Part shown: piece after piece, positions 8,925 through 18,726 of the stretch | Numbering within the stretch: position 1 is the first letter of the stretch | Layout: each line of letters starts with the position of its first letter | Source: Alteromonas sp. M12 | Lineage (GTDB): Bacteria > Pseudomonadota > Gammaproteobacteria > Enterobacterales > Alteromonadaceae | Reading direction: 5' to 3' | Length of the DNA stretch: 64,000 bases | NCBI RefSeq assembly: GCF_037478005.1 | Contig: NZ_CP144164.1 | Coordinates: 4,340,001 to 4,404,000, forward strand | The notes under the pieces: model-generated | Database searches by the model: none | The model's input: only the letters and a program-made list of their open reading frames with translations | What the model was told of the DNA's origin: nothing | Position numbers and translations under genes: made by a program

Positions 8925-8983
8925 GTGTATCTCCATTAATTATGAATTTTTATAAAGTTCATTTAGCGTGATGATCGAGTTCT

Positions 8984-9160
8984 CTATACTTTCGGACCTT
9001 TACCGCGTACGGCATTGGCTACGAGTGAAATCACCAGTAAAACTACGAAAACAAAAAAGATGATTTTAGCGATACCAGCTGCAGTACCTGCAATTCCACC
9101 AAAACCAAATACAGCTGCAATAATTGCGATAACCAAAAATGTTAGTGCCCAGCTCAACAT
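8984..9160 (-). CDS. DUF1328 small membrane protein (YtjA-like)
   Basis: A 58-residue protein starting [22 protein letters not shown], the hallmark of DUF1328. It has two hydrophobic helices and a short basic end (VRGKGPKV). The family is common near osmotic and general-stress genes but has no defined biochemical activity. ATG 9160 is preceded at 6 bases by GGAGA, whereas an upstream in-frame extension lacks a site. It lies 59 bases upstream of the lipoprotein gene on the same strand, so the two could be co-transcribed. Confidence 0.85.
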   Translation of the reverse strand: MLSWALTFLVIAIIAAVFGFGGIAGTAAGIAKIIFFVFVVLLVISLVANAVRGKGPKV

Positions 9161-9677
9161 GATATTCTCCTTTTGTTTGTGTTCGATATTCTTAATGCGC
9201 ATTACGTGCCAACATCGAACAACAAAGTAAGTCATTGATATATAAATAAAAACAATAACTCTAAATAATCCCTACACCTTCAACGTTGAGTTTAATTTGC
9301 AAAAAGTACACTGAATCTAGAAACTTTTTCACATCTACAATGTGATTGTTCTGTATTTGCTTGGTTGAGCTGATATTGCTTGACTATAAACGCTTAAATT
9401 TAGGTTGTCTGTCATGCTTAGTTCTTTTGACATAGGTCAAAGCAGTATTTAATTGATAGCGGTGAGCACTAGTCAACGAAGTATTTCGCTGCATAAACGG
9501 CTAGCTATCCGAACTAATCTTAGTTTCATATTAAAGTGTGAGCGTCATTGCCCAAAGAGGGGGAAGAGTTTAAGCCAAGCACAATTAAGGTTAACTATGC
9601 TTGGCTATGTAACTTCGATATTAGATGCAAACCTTGCCGTATCTGGAAAATGGCGCGATTAGCAAACCGGCGAATAA
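9161..9677. other. Long intergenic region upstream of DUF1328 and downstream of hemB
   Basis: About 500 bases. It should hold the DUF1328 promoter. An FNR/CRP-like inverted repeat, TTGAC-N4-GTCAA, sits at 9427-9440, but it is about 270 bases from the nearest start. A 69-codon plus-strand frame at 9453-9662 has no ribosome site and overlaps hemB's 3' flank, so I do not call it. No clear hemB terminator is visible. Confidence 0.45.
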
Positions 9678-10700
<1,023 letters not shown>

Positions 10701-12599
10701 TTATACAATATCGCGGGCGTGTAAATGTATACTTCTCACCCGGTTTCGGCCATCTCGTTTCGCCTGATACAAAGCCTTATCGGCACTCTCTAAAAGATTT
10801 TTTTCATCCTCTACACCACTCACGATAGTAGAAGCAACGCCAGCACTAATGGTGACTTTGAGTTGTAATTCATCAACTTCGGTAACGGTGTTTTCAATGA
10901 TTTCTCGGAGTCTTTGTGCCAATGCTTTAGCACCTTCAAAATCAGTATTCGGCAATATAAGAGCGAACTCCTCTCCACCGTAGCGACAGGCATCATCAGT
11001 TGTGCGTTTTAAATTCTGTTTTAAAATGTTAGCCACATTTTTAATTACTTCGTCACCGGCAACATGACCATAAGTGTCATTAATATTCTTAAAATGATCT
11101 ATGTCCAGCATGATTAAGGATAGATCAGAGCGCTCGCGGCGACAGCGTCGAGCCTCTGCTTGAAATTTTTTATCAAAGTGTTTACGGTTGCGAATACCGG
11201 TCAGACTATCGGTACGGGTTTGCTGTTCTAGCTCATTGTTTGTTTCAGACAACTCCCGCAGTGCTATTTCGAGCTCTAAGGTACGCTCCTGAACGTTATA
11301 TTCTAAACTCTGCTGGGCTTGCTCTTTTAGTTTAAGTGCTTCCTCTTGCGCTTCTCGGGCCATACGTTCTTCAAGCAAAGCGAGTTCCTGACTCTGATAT
11401 TGCTCCTCGCGCTGAATGGAGTACGAAATAACTAAAACAAAAGCCAACATAAAGGTTTCAATGGCCGCACCTAACATAACAAAATATTGTGCTGGCAAAT
11501 CTATCTCGAGTAAATTTGCGCTTTCTAGTCCTGCTAAAACGCCAGAAACAAGTAAAACCGACCAAGCAAGCAGATACAAACGTGCGAGTTTAACTCCTCG
11601 TAACATCATTAATAGTGAAACCACAAACACCAAAATAGATGCGAAACATAAGATCACAAGGAAATACATGATGTAGTAATAGTAAGGAATGCTTAAGCTC
11701 GCAAAAACGGATAACAGAAGCCACCACACTGAATATTTCAATAATTGATCTAAGGTTCTACTATGTTTGTAAACTTCCAGTAACTGTCGTGTACATATGC
11801 ATGCGAATAAAATGGTGAGGGTGGCGAAAATGCCCACGCTGCGACTTTGTAGCCATACCCAATCTGGCCATATATATTTAAATCCAATACCGTGCAACGT
11901 AGCAAGAGTTAGTGCAATCGATACCACGTATAAACTATAACTTAGGAAGCTGGGCTTTTTGGTTGAAACATAAAAGAACAAATTACTCAGGGCCATTGCC
12001 AGCATAAAACCGAAAAACAATCCCAATAGTAAATTTTGCTCACCATTGTAAATCAAATACTCTTTTTCTTCCCAAACACGCAACGGCAATTTCACAGTGC
12101 CACTTGTCTGCACTTTGACAATGGCTGAAATTCGTTTCTCCGAATTTGGTACAGGAAAGAGTAACTTTTCATTTTTTATCTGACGGGAATTAAACGGATA
12201 ACTGTCACCTTCGTGGTATTCCGAAATCAATTTTCCATTACTAAAAAACCATATATCGACTTTGTCGAGCATGACGTAGTCGATTTCAATTAATTTTGGA
12301 TTTTCACTAAGGTTGTTGGGCAGAAAAAACTTAAACCAATACGGCGTTTTGCTCATTCCATACACTAAAAAGTCTGAGCTTTCTTGATTCCACTGTGAAT
12401 TTTGATATTTTCGCAACTTCTCTATAGTAAGAGAGTTCGTGGGGTCCTCAAGATAAAGGGTGCCTTGATTTATATCGAGTAAATAGTTGTTTGTAGAACC
12501 TAGTTTTGCGATGGATAAAATACTGATTAATCCAAACAGTATAATTAGGCCAATAAACCAAGTTTTGTGGACGCCCACAGAATTTTTATTAATGTTCAA
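10701..12599 (-). CDS. 7TMR-DISM diguanylate cyclase
   Basis: A transmembrane cyclic-di-GMP synthase. The N-terminal helix (about 14-32) is followed by an extracytoplasmic 7TMR-DISM sensor-like region (~35-180), seven hydrophobic helices at ~185-395, a coiled coil at ~395-460 and a GGDEF domain at ~465-625. The signature is RYGGEEF (GGEEF at 541-545), catalytically competent. An RxxD inhibitory site precedes it. DISM sensors bind carbohydrates or other small ligands in some proteins; here the ligand is unknown. The frame overlaps the end of tatD by 11 bases, so translation is probably coupled. The start is TTG 12599 or GTG 12578, as no ATG precedes the first helix. Confidence 0.88.
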   Translation of the reverse strand: MNINKNSVGVHKTWFIGLIILFGLISILSIAKLGSTNNYLLDINQGTLYLEDPTNSLTIEKLRKYQNSQWNQESSDFLVYGMSKTPYWFKFFLPNNLSENPKLIEIDYVMLDKVDIWFFSNGKLISEYHEGDSYPFNSRQIKNEKLLFPVPNSEKRISAIVKVQTSGTVKLPLRVWEEKEYLIYNGEQNLLLGLFFGFMLAMALSNLFFYVSTKKPSFLSYSLYVVSIALTLATLHGIGFKYIWPDWVWLQSRSVGIFATLTILFACICTRQLLEVYKHSRTLDQLLKYSVWWLLLSVFASLSIPYYYYIMYFLVILCFASILVFVVSLLMMLRGVKLARLYLLAWSVLLVSGVLAGLESANLLEIDLPAQYFVMLGAAIETFMLAFVLVISYSIQREEQYQSQELALLEERMAREAQEEALKLKEQAQQSLEYNVQERTLELEIALRELSETNNELEQQTRTDSLTGIRNRKHFDKKFQAEARRCRRERSDLSLIMLDIDHFKNINDTYGHVAGDEVIKNVANILKQNLKRTTDDACRYGGEEFALILPNTDFEGAKALAQRLREIIENTVTEVDELQLKVTISAGVASTIVSGVEDEKNLLESADKALYQAKRDGRNRVRSIHLHARDIV

Positions 12600-13383
12600 A
12601 ACTTGCGCCTACTGCAAATAAATCCATAGTATTTTGCCAACAGTTTTGCTTCAAGTCCTGTAGCTCCTGATTACGTAAATTTGCAATAAATTCAGCAATG
12701 TGCGGAATATGAGCGGGTTGATTGTTACGGGACTTTGCCTTTAGCGTTTTAGGAAATAAATAAGGAGAGTCTGTTTCCAAAAGCATTCGTTGTGATGGTA
12801 ATTTTAATACGGCTTCACGCAAAGATTCACCACGCTTAGGGTCACAAACCCAGCCTGTAACACCAATGTAGAAACCTAACTCTAAATAGGCTTCCATTTG
12901 AGCAAGGCTGCCAGTAAAACAATGGACCACAGCCCCCGATAATTTGGGGGAATAGGCTTTTAACAGGGCGATTTGTTCAGCAAATGCGTCTCGTTCGTGC
13001 AAATAAACCGGCAACTGTAATTCGCAAGCTAATTCCAACTGTTGCTCAAATACCCGCAATTGCGTCTGTGCTGGCGAGAAATTACGATTGAAATCCAATC
13101 CACATTCGCCAATAGCAACAACCTTTTGGTTAGTCGCTAGGTTTTTGAGTTGTTCGATAAAGTCGGGGGCGGCATCTTTTGCATAGTGCGGGTGAATACC
13201 CGCACTGGTAACCAAATTGTTTGGAAATTGTTGGGCTATCGAAAGCGCTTCTTGGCTTTGCTGGATATCAGTACCAATGAGTAATATACCAGTTACGTCA
13301 TTATGAAGGGCATGCTCAATAGCATCCGGAAACACTAAACGCTTATCCGGTAAGTTTATGCCTATATCAAACCAGTGGGTCAA
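12589..13383 (-). CDS. tatD: TatD-family metal-dependent nuclease
   Basis: A TIM-barrel 3'-5' exonuclease of the TatD family (264 residues), linked to DNA repair and quality control. It begins TTG-initiated with WFDIGINL, matching TatD proper (E. coli FDIGVNL), which lacks the first HxH metal pair of YcfH-type paralogues. Further family motifs are GIHPHYAK, IGECGLDF, PVYLHERDAF, VVHCFTG and the late ETDSPYL. An in-frame TAG immediately precedes TTG 13383, so TTG is the earliest possible start and leaves a normal-length protein. It is downstream of tatABC as in many gammaproteobacteria, but separated here by one extra gene and a 200-base gap. Confidence 0.93.
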   Translation of the reverse strand: MTHWFDIGINLPDKRLVFPDAIEHALHNDVTGILLIGTDIQQSQEALSIAQQFPNNLVTSAGIHPHYAKDAAPDFIEQLKNLATNQKVVAIGECGLDFNRNFSPAQTQLRVFEQQLELACELQLPVYLHERDAFAEQIALLKAYSPKLSGAVVHCFTGSLAQMEAYLELGFYIGVTGWVCDPKRGESLREAVLKLPSQRMLLETDSPYLFPKTLKAKSRNNQPAHIPHIAEFIANLRNQELQDLKQNCWQNTMDLFAVGASFEH

Positions 13384-13595
13384 ACTAGTAGGCCTGACTC
13401 AGCATTATGCAACCAACAACCTTGATCGGTCTTTCTATACTGCTCATTAAGAGAACACTCCTTGAAACATCTTGTTTATCCCCATAATTCATGGGCTAGG
13501 CACAATTTTATAATTTAAATACTATAGCCCATTAATGTATCATAAGGATTTACCCTAGTGTGCATAACCTCAGGGTAACTTGCTTCGCTGTGAGG
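13384..13595. other. Intergenic region with several competing inverted repeats
   Basis: Holds ATGGGCTA (13491-13498) with its complement at 13525-13532. TAACCTCA (13565-13572) pairs with 13591-13598, and TACCCT (13551-13556) pairs with AGGGTA (13573-13578); these last two overlap and cannot both form. They lie just downstream of the secreted-protein gene on the minus strand, so they could attenuate read-through into tatD. Confidence 0.45.
13461..13488 (+). promoter_or_regulatory. Sigma-32-like promoter pointing antisense to the tat operon
   Basis: CTTGAAA (13461-13467), 12 bases, then CCCCATAAT (13480-13488) closely matches the heat-shock promoter consensus CTTGAAA-N13-CCCCATNT, one base short in spacing. 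No plus-strand gene follows until 15605. If active it would make RNA antisense to the secreted-protein gene and tatC. It may be fortuitous. Confidence 0.35.
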
Positions 13596-14147
13596 TTAGT
13601 TAATACGCTTCACTCTAATACGGCGATTTTGACTATCTTTTCCTAAATGATAGGAACCTAGTGCACCGCGTTCTATATAAATTACTTCATTGACCTTCAC
13701 TTTAAAATTAGTGGCTTCCTGTTCACGCCAAATATGTCCATTGTCTAATTTGAAAACAGCCCGTTTAAGGCCATCTTTAGTGACTTCAACCACAGTTGCA
13801 TAGATTTTATCATCGGTATCTTCAGGCAGCTTTGCTTGCCTACCAAATTCAGCATTACGCTGACTTTTCGTTGCGTTTTCAGGCTTAGCTTCTAGTACAA
13901 TATTTTGCTCAGAATTTTGCGCTGCTAACTGATTATTTGCAGGTAAAGGTGCCGGCACTTGCATCAAGTCCTGCAACCCGCCGTAACGGTTTAATTGATT
14001 GACGATTTTGTCATAACAAACTAGGCGCTTTAAACTATTTTGAACTTGTCCACAGTTTTTAAGAGCCTCACCAACGGTTTCAGCTTGTGCTGACACAGTA
14101 GTGACATAAACACAAACTGACAAAAACAATATAATTAATTTCTTCAT
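13596..14147 (-). CDS. Secreted protein of unknown function in the tat operon
   Basis: A 183-residue protein with a Sec signal peptide cleaved near VSAQA-ET. The mature N-terminus holds two Cys about 15 residues apart in NCGQVQ...RLVCYDK. The RLxCYD pattern recurs in assorted periplasmic proteins, and the pair may form a disulfide. A Gln/Asn/Ala-rich linker follows, then a beta-rich C-terminal domain (about 110-180, ending RRIRVKRIN) that looks OB- or SH3-like. ATG overlaps the tatC stop by 4 bases (ATGA), so it is translationally coupled to tatC and expressed with the Tat translocase. I do not recognise the family; a role in envelope assembly is inference from context. Confidence 0.75.
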   Translation of the reverse strand: MKKLIILFLSVCVYVTTVSAQAETVGEALKNCGQVQNSLKRLVCYDKIVNQLNRYGGLQDLMQVPAPLPANNQLAAQNSEQNIVLEAKPENATKSQRNAEFGRQAKLPEDTDDKIYATVVEVTKDGLKRAVFKLDNGHIWREQEATNFKVKVNEVIYIERGALGSYHLGKDSQNRRIRVKRIN

Positions 14148-14908
14148 GATACTTCCTGATTTTTTTCTTTTTCTTGTTGTTCGTCTTCGTCATCTGCTTT
14201 TGGTGTATATAACGCCCCAATAATAATTCCTATTTCAAATAGTATCCACATGGGAACAGCTAATAACGATTGCGAGATTATGTCGGGCGGTGTCAACAAC
14301 ATCCCCACAACAAACACACCCACTATGACATACGGCCTTTTCGCCCTTAGCGAGGCGGCATCGGTAATTCCAGCCCAACACATCAGAATCACCGCTACCG
14401 GAATTTCGAAGGCGAGTCCAAAGGCAAAAAACAACTTCAATACAAAGGTAAGATAACTACTAATGTCCGTTGTGAATGCAACACCGTTAATTTCTATACC
14501 TGCGAAAAACGCAAATATGACCGGGAAGACCACAAAATAGGCAAAGGCAATTCCAGCGTAAAAAAGCAGTGTGCTTGAAAGCAAAAGAGGCGCGATCAAT
14601 TTTTTCTCGTTGCGATAAAGCCCTGGTGCAATAAATCCCCAAATTTGATAAAGCACAAAGGGTATTGCTAGAAAAAATGACAATACTAACGTCAGTTTAA
14701 AAGGCGCAAAAAATGGCGCCCCAACATCAGTTGCAATCATTTGGGAATTATCAGGCATTGCGTTCAACAACGGCGTGGCCAACAAATGATACAAATCTTG
14801 AGCAAAAAACGCTAAAGGTACGAATACCACTAGTATGCTCAAAACCGCTTTGAGCAAGCGGCTTCGCAATTCAATTAAATGAGAAATAAAACTATTAGGA
14901 TCAGACAT
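14144..14908 (-). CDS. tatC: Sec-independent translocase subunit TatC
   Basis: Core receptor of the twin-arginine translocase, which exports folded proteins across the inner membrane; TatC binds the RR signal peptide. The 254 residues contain six hydrophobic helices and the conserved N-terminal HLIELRSRLLKA, the FFAPFKL loop and GLYRNEKK. It starts at the base after the tatB stop and overlaps the next gene by 4 bases, so tatA-tatB-tatC and the secreted-protein gene form one transcription unit. The C-terminal tail is acidic and charged (KADDEDEQQEKEKN). Confidence 0.97.
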   Translation of the reverse strand: MSDPNSFISHLIELRSRLLKAVLSILVVFVPLAFFAQDLYHLLATPLLNAMPDNSQMIATDVGAPFFAPFKLTLVLSFFLAIPFVLYQIWGFIAPGLYRNEKKLIAPLLLSSTLLFYAGIAFAYFVVFPVIFAFFAGIEINGVAFTTDISSYLTFVLKLFFAFGLAFEIPVAVILMCWAGITDAASLRAKRPYVIVGVFVVGMLLTPPDIISQSLLAVPMWILFEIGIIIGALYTPKADDEDEQQEKEKNQEVS

Positions 14909-15214
14909 TTAAGATTTATCTTTATCGTAAGGCTTATTGACAGATGCTGCGGATGCTTTCAGTTCATCAACTGTTTTTTGCAGATCCGGAGATAAATTTT
15001 CTAGACCTTGCTGCTCTGCTTTTTTGAGGTTTTCATGCAATTCATGAACCCGTAACTGCTCTTCTACTTCCTGTTTAAAACCCGAAGCCATGGAGCGCAC
15101 ACTGCGAAATGTTTTCGCCACACTGCGCATTGCTCCAGGCAGCCGTTCAGGGCCAAGCACTAATAAAGCGAGCACACCCACAACCAGTATTTCTAAGAAC
15201 CCGATATCAAACAT
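14909..15214 (-). CDS. tatB: Sec-independent translocase subunit TatB
   Basis: Partner of TatC in the receptor complex. It has a single N-terminal helix with the signature MFDIGFLEILVVGVLALLVLGPERLP, where Glu8 and the GPERLP hinge mark TatB rather than TatA, followed by an amphipathic helix and a charged tail. The 101 residues are rather short for TatB (E. coli 171). It lies 20 bases downstream of tatA and abuts tatC. Confidence 0.96.
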   Translation of the reverse strand: MFDIGFLEILVVGVLALLVLGPERLPGAMRSVAKTFRSVRSMASGFKQEVEEQLRVHELHENLKKAEQQGLENLSPDLQKTVDELKASAASVNKPYDKDKS

Positions 15215-15234
15215 AAGCTAGCTTTTCTTTTCGA

Positions 15235-15486
15235 CTATTCAGTTTTTTGCGGTTGCTTTTCAGCTTCATTTTGTTGCTGGACATTTTGTTCTTTGGATTC
15301 AATCTTTTCTTCAGTTTTTTTCGCTGTGTCTTCTTCGAAATCAGCATCTTTATCTGATATTGCTTTCTTGAAACCTTTAACAGCAGAACCCAAATCACCA
15401 CCTAAAGAACGTAATTTTTTGGTTCCGAACAACAATAAAACGATAACCAAAACAATCAACAATTGCGCCCAACCAATATTACCCAT
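15235..15486 (-). CDS. tatA: Sec-independent translocase subunit TatA
   Basis: Pore-forming component of the Tat system. One N-terminal transmembrane helix (about 5-21) is followed by the hinge [10 protein letters not shown], an amphipathic helix ([11 protein letters not shown]) and an acidic/Gln-rich tail. The 83 residues are normal. The start ATG 15486 has AGGAG 8 bases upstream. It is the first gene of the tat unit; in many relatives ubiB lies directly upstream, whereas here about 4 kb of other genes intervene. Confidence 0.96.
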   Translation of the reverse strand: MGNIGWAQLLIVLVIVLLLFGTKKLRSLGGDLGSAVKGFKKAISDKDADFEEDTAKKTEEKIESKEQNVQQQNEAEKQPQKTE

Positions 15487-15604
15487 TTGAAAACTCCTAT
15501 AAATTTAGTAAGGCTATTATACGTAGCTAAATTGAAACGTCACTGGATTTGATACATAGATAAAAAAAGAGCATGATTTATAGACCCAATTTGGAGCAAT
15601 AAGT

Positions 15605-16522
15605 TTGCCTAATTTAAGAATTGTTGCATTATTCTTTCTAATTTTACATTTTAGCAATGCCGCTGTAGCCCAAGAAGAGCAGGACGTGTGGCTTGATTCT
15701 ATGCATAAAAATATTTCCGAGTCGGTATTAGACACGGCACAATGGTTTGATAATTTTTTTGCAAATGAAAACCTTCAAGAAGACCAAAAAGCACTTGGCG
15801 AAGTGCGTCTTCGACTCGGAATAGAGCCTAGGTCTCGAAATTTAGAGGAATTTGAGGCGCGTTTGAAGGTCAGAGTAAAGCTACCTAACCTAAAAAATCG
15901 CGTTGATTTGATACTTACTGATTTTGACGAAGAGCAAGACGACCGAGTCGCCAGCAGCGGAAGTGGTGAATTTGCTCGTGAAGATAGTTTTAACTTAGCG
16001 CTACGTTACAAGGTGTCACCTGATAGCGGACTTTCCCATCGAATCGGTTTTGGTCGCAGATTTCAATACTACGCGAAGTCTAGATACCGAGATGCCATAG
16101 GTCTGAGTGATTCAGTGGAAATGCGCTACGACGCATCAATCTACTATTACAACCGAGATAAATTAGGTACCTCCTTCAGTCTTACCTTCAACTACGACTA
16201 TTCAAAAAACTTACTACTTAGATATCACAATCGCTTTGAATATAGAGACAAAACTAATGATTGGTTATGGCAGCATAGTTGGCAGGGTTTCAAACAACTT
16301 GATGATACGAGTGCTGTCATCTACGGTTATTACATCGAAGGTATAACTCGGCCAAATTATCGATTAGAGGAATATTTGGTCAGTGTTAAATTACGTAAAC
16401 AAACCGATAGAAGTTGGTTATTTTACGAAGTTGAACCTTTTGTGTTGTGGCGTAGAGATGAACAGTTTTCAGCATCCTATGGCATCGCTTTGCGAATTGA
16501 AGGGTATTTTGGCGAACGTTAA
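15605..16522 (+). CDS. Exported protein, possible outer-membrane beta-barrel, unknown
   Basis: 305 residues with a signal peptide that ends near AVA-QEEQ. The mature protein is rich in alternating aromatic and polar residues, with many strands such as DASIYYYNRDKLGTSFSLTFNYDYS and a C-terminal IEGYFGER, as expected of an outer-membrane barrel. The last residues are not the classic terminal Phe. I recognise no named family. The start is TTG 15605: GGAG lies 8 bases upstream, and no ATG exists before the signal peptide. The gene is divergent from tatA and interrupts the usual ubiB-tatA linkage. Confidence 0.7.
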   Translation: MPNLRIVALFFLILHFSNAAVAQEEQDVWLDSMHKNISESVLDTAQWFDNFFANENLQEDQKALGEVRLRLGIEPRSRNLEEFEARLKVRVKLPNLKNRVDLILTDFDEEQDDRVASSGSGEFAREDSFNLALRYKVSPDSGLSHRIGFGRRFQYYAKSRYRDAIGLSDSVEMRYDASIYYYNRDKLGTSFSLTFNYDYSKNLLLRYHNRFEYRDKTNDWLWQHSWQGFKQLDDTSAVIYGYYIEGITRPNYRLEEYLVSVKLRKQTDRSWLFYEVEPFVLWRRDEQFSASYGIALRIEGYFGER

Positions 16523-16615
16523 CCCTGATTCCGCAACAAAAGTGCGCTACTTTTTTAAATAAATCATACCTAATATGATTGATGAAACCGTTCAGCATAT
16601 ATAAAAGGGGGATAC

Positions 16616-17578
16616 ATGGGATTGTTAGTGGATGGAAAGTGGGTCGACCAGTGGTACGACACTGAGTCAAGTGGCGGCAAATTCGAAAGGCAAGCATCTA
16701 AATTCAGAAACCAGATTTCAACCAAAGCAGACGCAAAGTTTAAACCTGAGTCCGGTCGTTACCACTTATACGTTGCATTAGCTTGTCCATGGGCACACAG
16801 AACACTTATTTTCCGAAAATTAAAGGGCTTAGAGCCTCATATTGATGTATCAGTGGTGGCCCCAGACATGTTAGAAAATGGTTGGGAATTTTCTGACTTT
16901 CCAGATGCTACAGGGGATAAATTATTTAATTTTGATTTTATGCATCAGGTATATACCAAAGCCCAAGCTGATATCACCAGTCGGGTGACAATTCCGGTGT
17001 TGTGGGATAAAAAAACCAATTCAATTGTTAATAACGAATCTGCTGAAATAATTCGAATTTTCAATTCTCAGTTTAATTCACTGACAAATAACCAGATTGA
17101 TTTTTACCCTGAGAATTTGCGCGTTGAAATTGATGAAGTAAACGAAAGGGTATACAACACTGTAAACAATGGTGTTTACAAAGCTGGCTTTGCCACTAAT
17201 CAAATGGCCTATGAAGACGCCGTTATTCCATTATTTGAAACCTTAGATTGGCTCGATAAACGACTATCTAAACAACGATATTTAGTAGGTCAGCAAATTA
17301 CAGAGGCTGATTGGCGCTTGTTTACTACTTTAATTAGATTTGATCCCGTTTATGTTGGGCATTTCAAATGTAATATCCGCCGCATAGCTGATTATCCAAA
17401 TCTTTCAGGCTATTTGCGTGAGTTATACCAATACCCTCAAGTAGCAGACACAGTCAATTTTGTGCATATTAAACGACATTATTATTTTAGCCACACCCAG
17501 TATAATCCAACCCAGATTATTCCCGCGGGTCCGATAATGGAACTAAACAAACCTCACAATCGTGATTTGTTAGTGTAA
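16616..17578 (+). CDS. Glutathionyl-hydroquinone reductase (YqjG-type, GST superfamily)
   Basis: A cytoplasmic Xi-class GST that removes glutathione from glutathionyl-hydroquinones, recycling quinone adducts. The catalytic Cys57 lies in ACPWAHRT, the signature of this class, and is followed by the thioredoxin-fold NESAEIIRIFN stretch and an all-alpha C-terminal domain with EADWRLFTTLIRFDPVY. The 320 residues are standard. ATG 16616 is preceded by AGGGGGAT at 4-5 bases. It sits in the block between tatA and ubiB, next to a second quinone- or electrophile-related reductase gene, so a detoxification module is plausible. Confidence 0.92.
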   Translation: MGLLVDGKWVDQWYDTESSGGKFERQASKFRNQISTKADAKFKPESGRYHLYVALACPWAHRTLIFRKLKGLEPHIDVSVVAPDMLENGWEFSDFPDATGDKLFNFDFMHQVYTKAQADITSRVTIPVLWDKKTNSIVNNESAEIIRIFNSQFNSLTNNQIDFYPENLRVEIDEVNERVYNTVNNGVYKAGFATNQMAYEDAVIPLFETLDWLDKRLSKQRYLVGQQITEADWRLFTTLIRFDPVYVGHFKCNIRRIADYPNLSGYLRELYQYPQVADTVNFVHIKRHYYFSHTQYNPTQIIPAGPIMELNKPHNRDLLV

Positions 17579-17645
17579 GTCAATTACATGCAACATCAGA
17601 ACTCAAGGAAATTGAGCAAATTACAAAGTTGTTTACAGGGAATAA

Positions 17646-17682
17646 GAGAATAGCGCCGCTATTTAAACTCAGCGCTATTCTC
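17646..17682. terminator. Hairpin between convergent reductase genes
   Basis: An 11-bp perfect stem (GAGAATAGCGC with its complement) around a 15-base loop lies between the convergent GST and AcuI genes. There is no U-run on either strand, so the terminator assignment is tentative. Confidence 0.45.
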
Positions 17683-17692
17683 GCAATCAAAC

Positions 17693-18670
17693 CTAAAGAG
17701 TTACTACCACTCTTCCACGAACCTTGCCATTCAGCAGTTCTTTCGCGGTCTCTATTACGTCACTTAAGGTTATATTGTTCGCAATATCATCTAATGTCGT
17801 TGGATCGAGTAATTCACCTAGGCGTTGCCATGCTTCAATACGATCTTCTAACGGACGCATTACACTATCAATCCCCGCAAGGGTAATCCCGCGTAAGATA
17901 AATGGTGCGACTGATGCTGGAAAATCCATACCTTGGGCTAAACCACACGCAGCCACGGTTCCACCATACTTAAGACCGGCACAGATATTTGCTAGGGTAT
18001 GGCTTCCCACTGAATCAACGGCCCCAGCCCATCTTTCTTTTCCAAGGGGACGGCCTGCTTCAGATAAAGATGCTCGGTCGATGATCTCACTGGCTCCGAG
18101 CTTTTTCAAATAATCTGCCTGTTCAGGGCGGCCTGTTGAAGCGACCACCTGATAGCCCAATTTCGCTAGCAAAGTGATTGCAAAACTTCCCACCCCACCA
18201 TTAGCACCGGTGACCAAAATATCGCCTTTGTCTGGCGTCACACCATTTTTTTCAAGAGCAATAACACAAAGCATCGCCGTGTAACCAGCAGTACCTATAG
18301 CCATAGCTTGGCTAGCAGTAAACGCCTCAGGCAAAGGGATTAGCCATTCACTTTTAAGTCGTGCTTTTTGCGCTAGACCGCCACAATGCACTTCCCCGAC
18401 TCCGAAACCGTTTAACAATACTTTATCGCCAACTTTAAATTTATCGGTCTCAGAGTGCTCAACCGTGCCTGCCAAATCAATTCCTGGTACCATAGGAAAC
18501 TTACGAACAACTGGACTTTTGCCCGTTATGGCCAAACCATCTTTATAGTTCAAGGTGCTATGAGTCACTTTAATAGTAACGTCACCTTCCGGCAGAATGC
18601 TGTCATCAAGCTCTTTCAATTCAACCTGATATCCGTTGTCGTCTTTGTTAATTAATATACCTTGAAACAT
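17693..18670 (-). CDS. acuI: Acrylyl-CoA reductase / YhdH-family quinone oxidoreductase
   Basis: A zinc-free medium-chain dehydrogenase of the YhdH/AcuI type that reduces acrylyl-CoA with NADPH, detoxifying acrylate made from the algal solute DMSP. Motifs visible are NYKDGLAI, FPMVPGIDLAGTV, the Rossmann stretch VTGANGGVGSFAI and a STGRPEQADYLKKLGA NADPH-selecting segment. The 325 residues match the family. ATG 18670 has GGAGG upstream. The promoter carries a palindrome shared with the promoter of the adjacent TetR gene. AcuI is the best guess because of this TetR pairing in a marine organism; a general quinone or enal reductase remains possible. Confidence 0.82.
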   Translation of the reverse strand: MFQGILINKDDNGYQVELKELDDSILPEGDVTIKVTHSTLNYKDGLAITGKSPVVRKFPMVPGIDLAGTVEHSETDKFKVGDKVLLNGFGVGEVHCGGLAQKARLKSEWLIPLPEAFTASQAMAIGTAGYTAMLCVIALEKNGVTPDKGDILVTGANGGVGSFAITLLAKLGYQVVASTGRPEQADYLKKLGASEIIDRASLSEAGRPLGKERWAGAVDSVGSHTLANICAGLKYGGTVAACGLAQGMDFPASVAPFILRGITLAGIDSVMRPLEDRIEAWQRLGELLDPTTLDDIANNITLSDVIETAKELLNGKVRGRVVVTL

Positions 18671-18682
18671 ATAGCCTCCGAA

Positions 18683-18701
18683 TATAGACCAATCGTCTAT
18701 A
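18683..18701. promoter_or_regulatory. TetR-type operator in the acuI promoter
   Basis: TATAGAC-CAATC-GTCTATA is a 19-bp perfect-arm palindrome just upstream of the acuI ribosome site. The same TAGAC-N5-GTCTA core occurs before the tetR gene. Binding here would block acuI transcription. Confidence 0.8.
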
Positions 18702-18726
18702 AATAGTTAAAACGAATACCTAAATA

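Noticed and set aside
9427..9440. FNR-like inverted repeat
   Set aside because: TTGAC-N4-GTCAA is close to the consensus but about 270 bases from any start codon, so no gene can be assigned to it.
9453..9662. 69-codon plus-strand frame upstream of hemB's end
   Set aside because: No ribosome site, composition unlike neighbours, and it overlaps an alternative frame.
17588..17653. 21-codon frame between convergent reductase genes
   Set aside because: No ribosome site and it runs into the hairpin arm.
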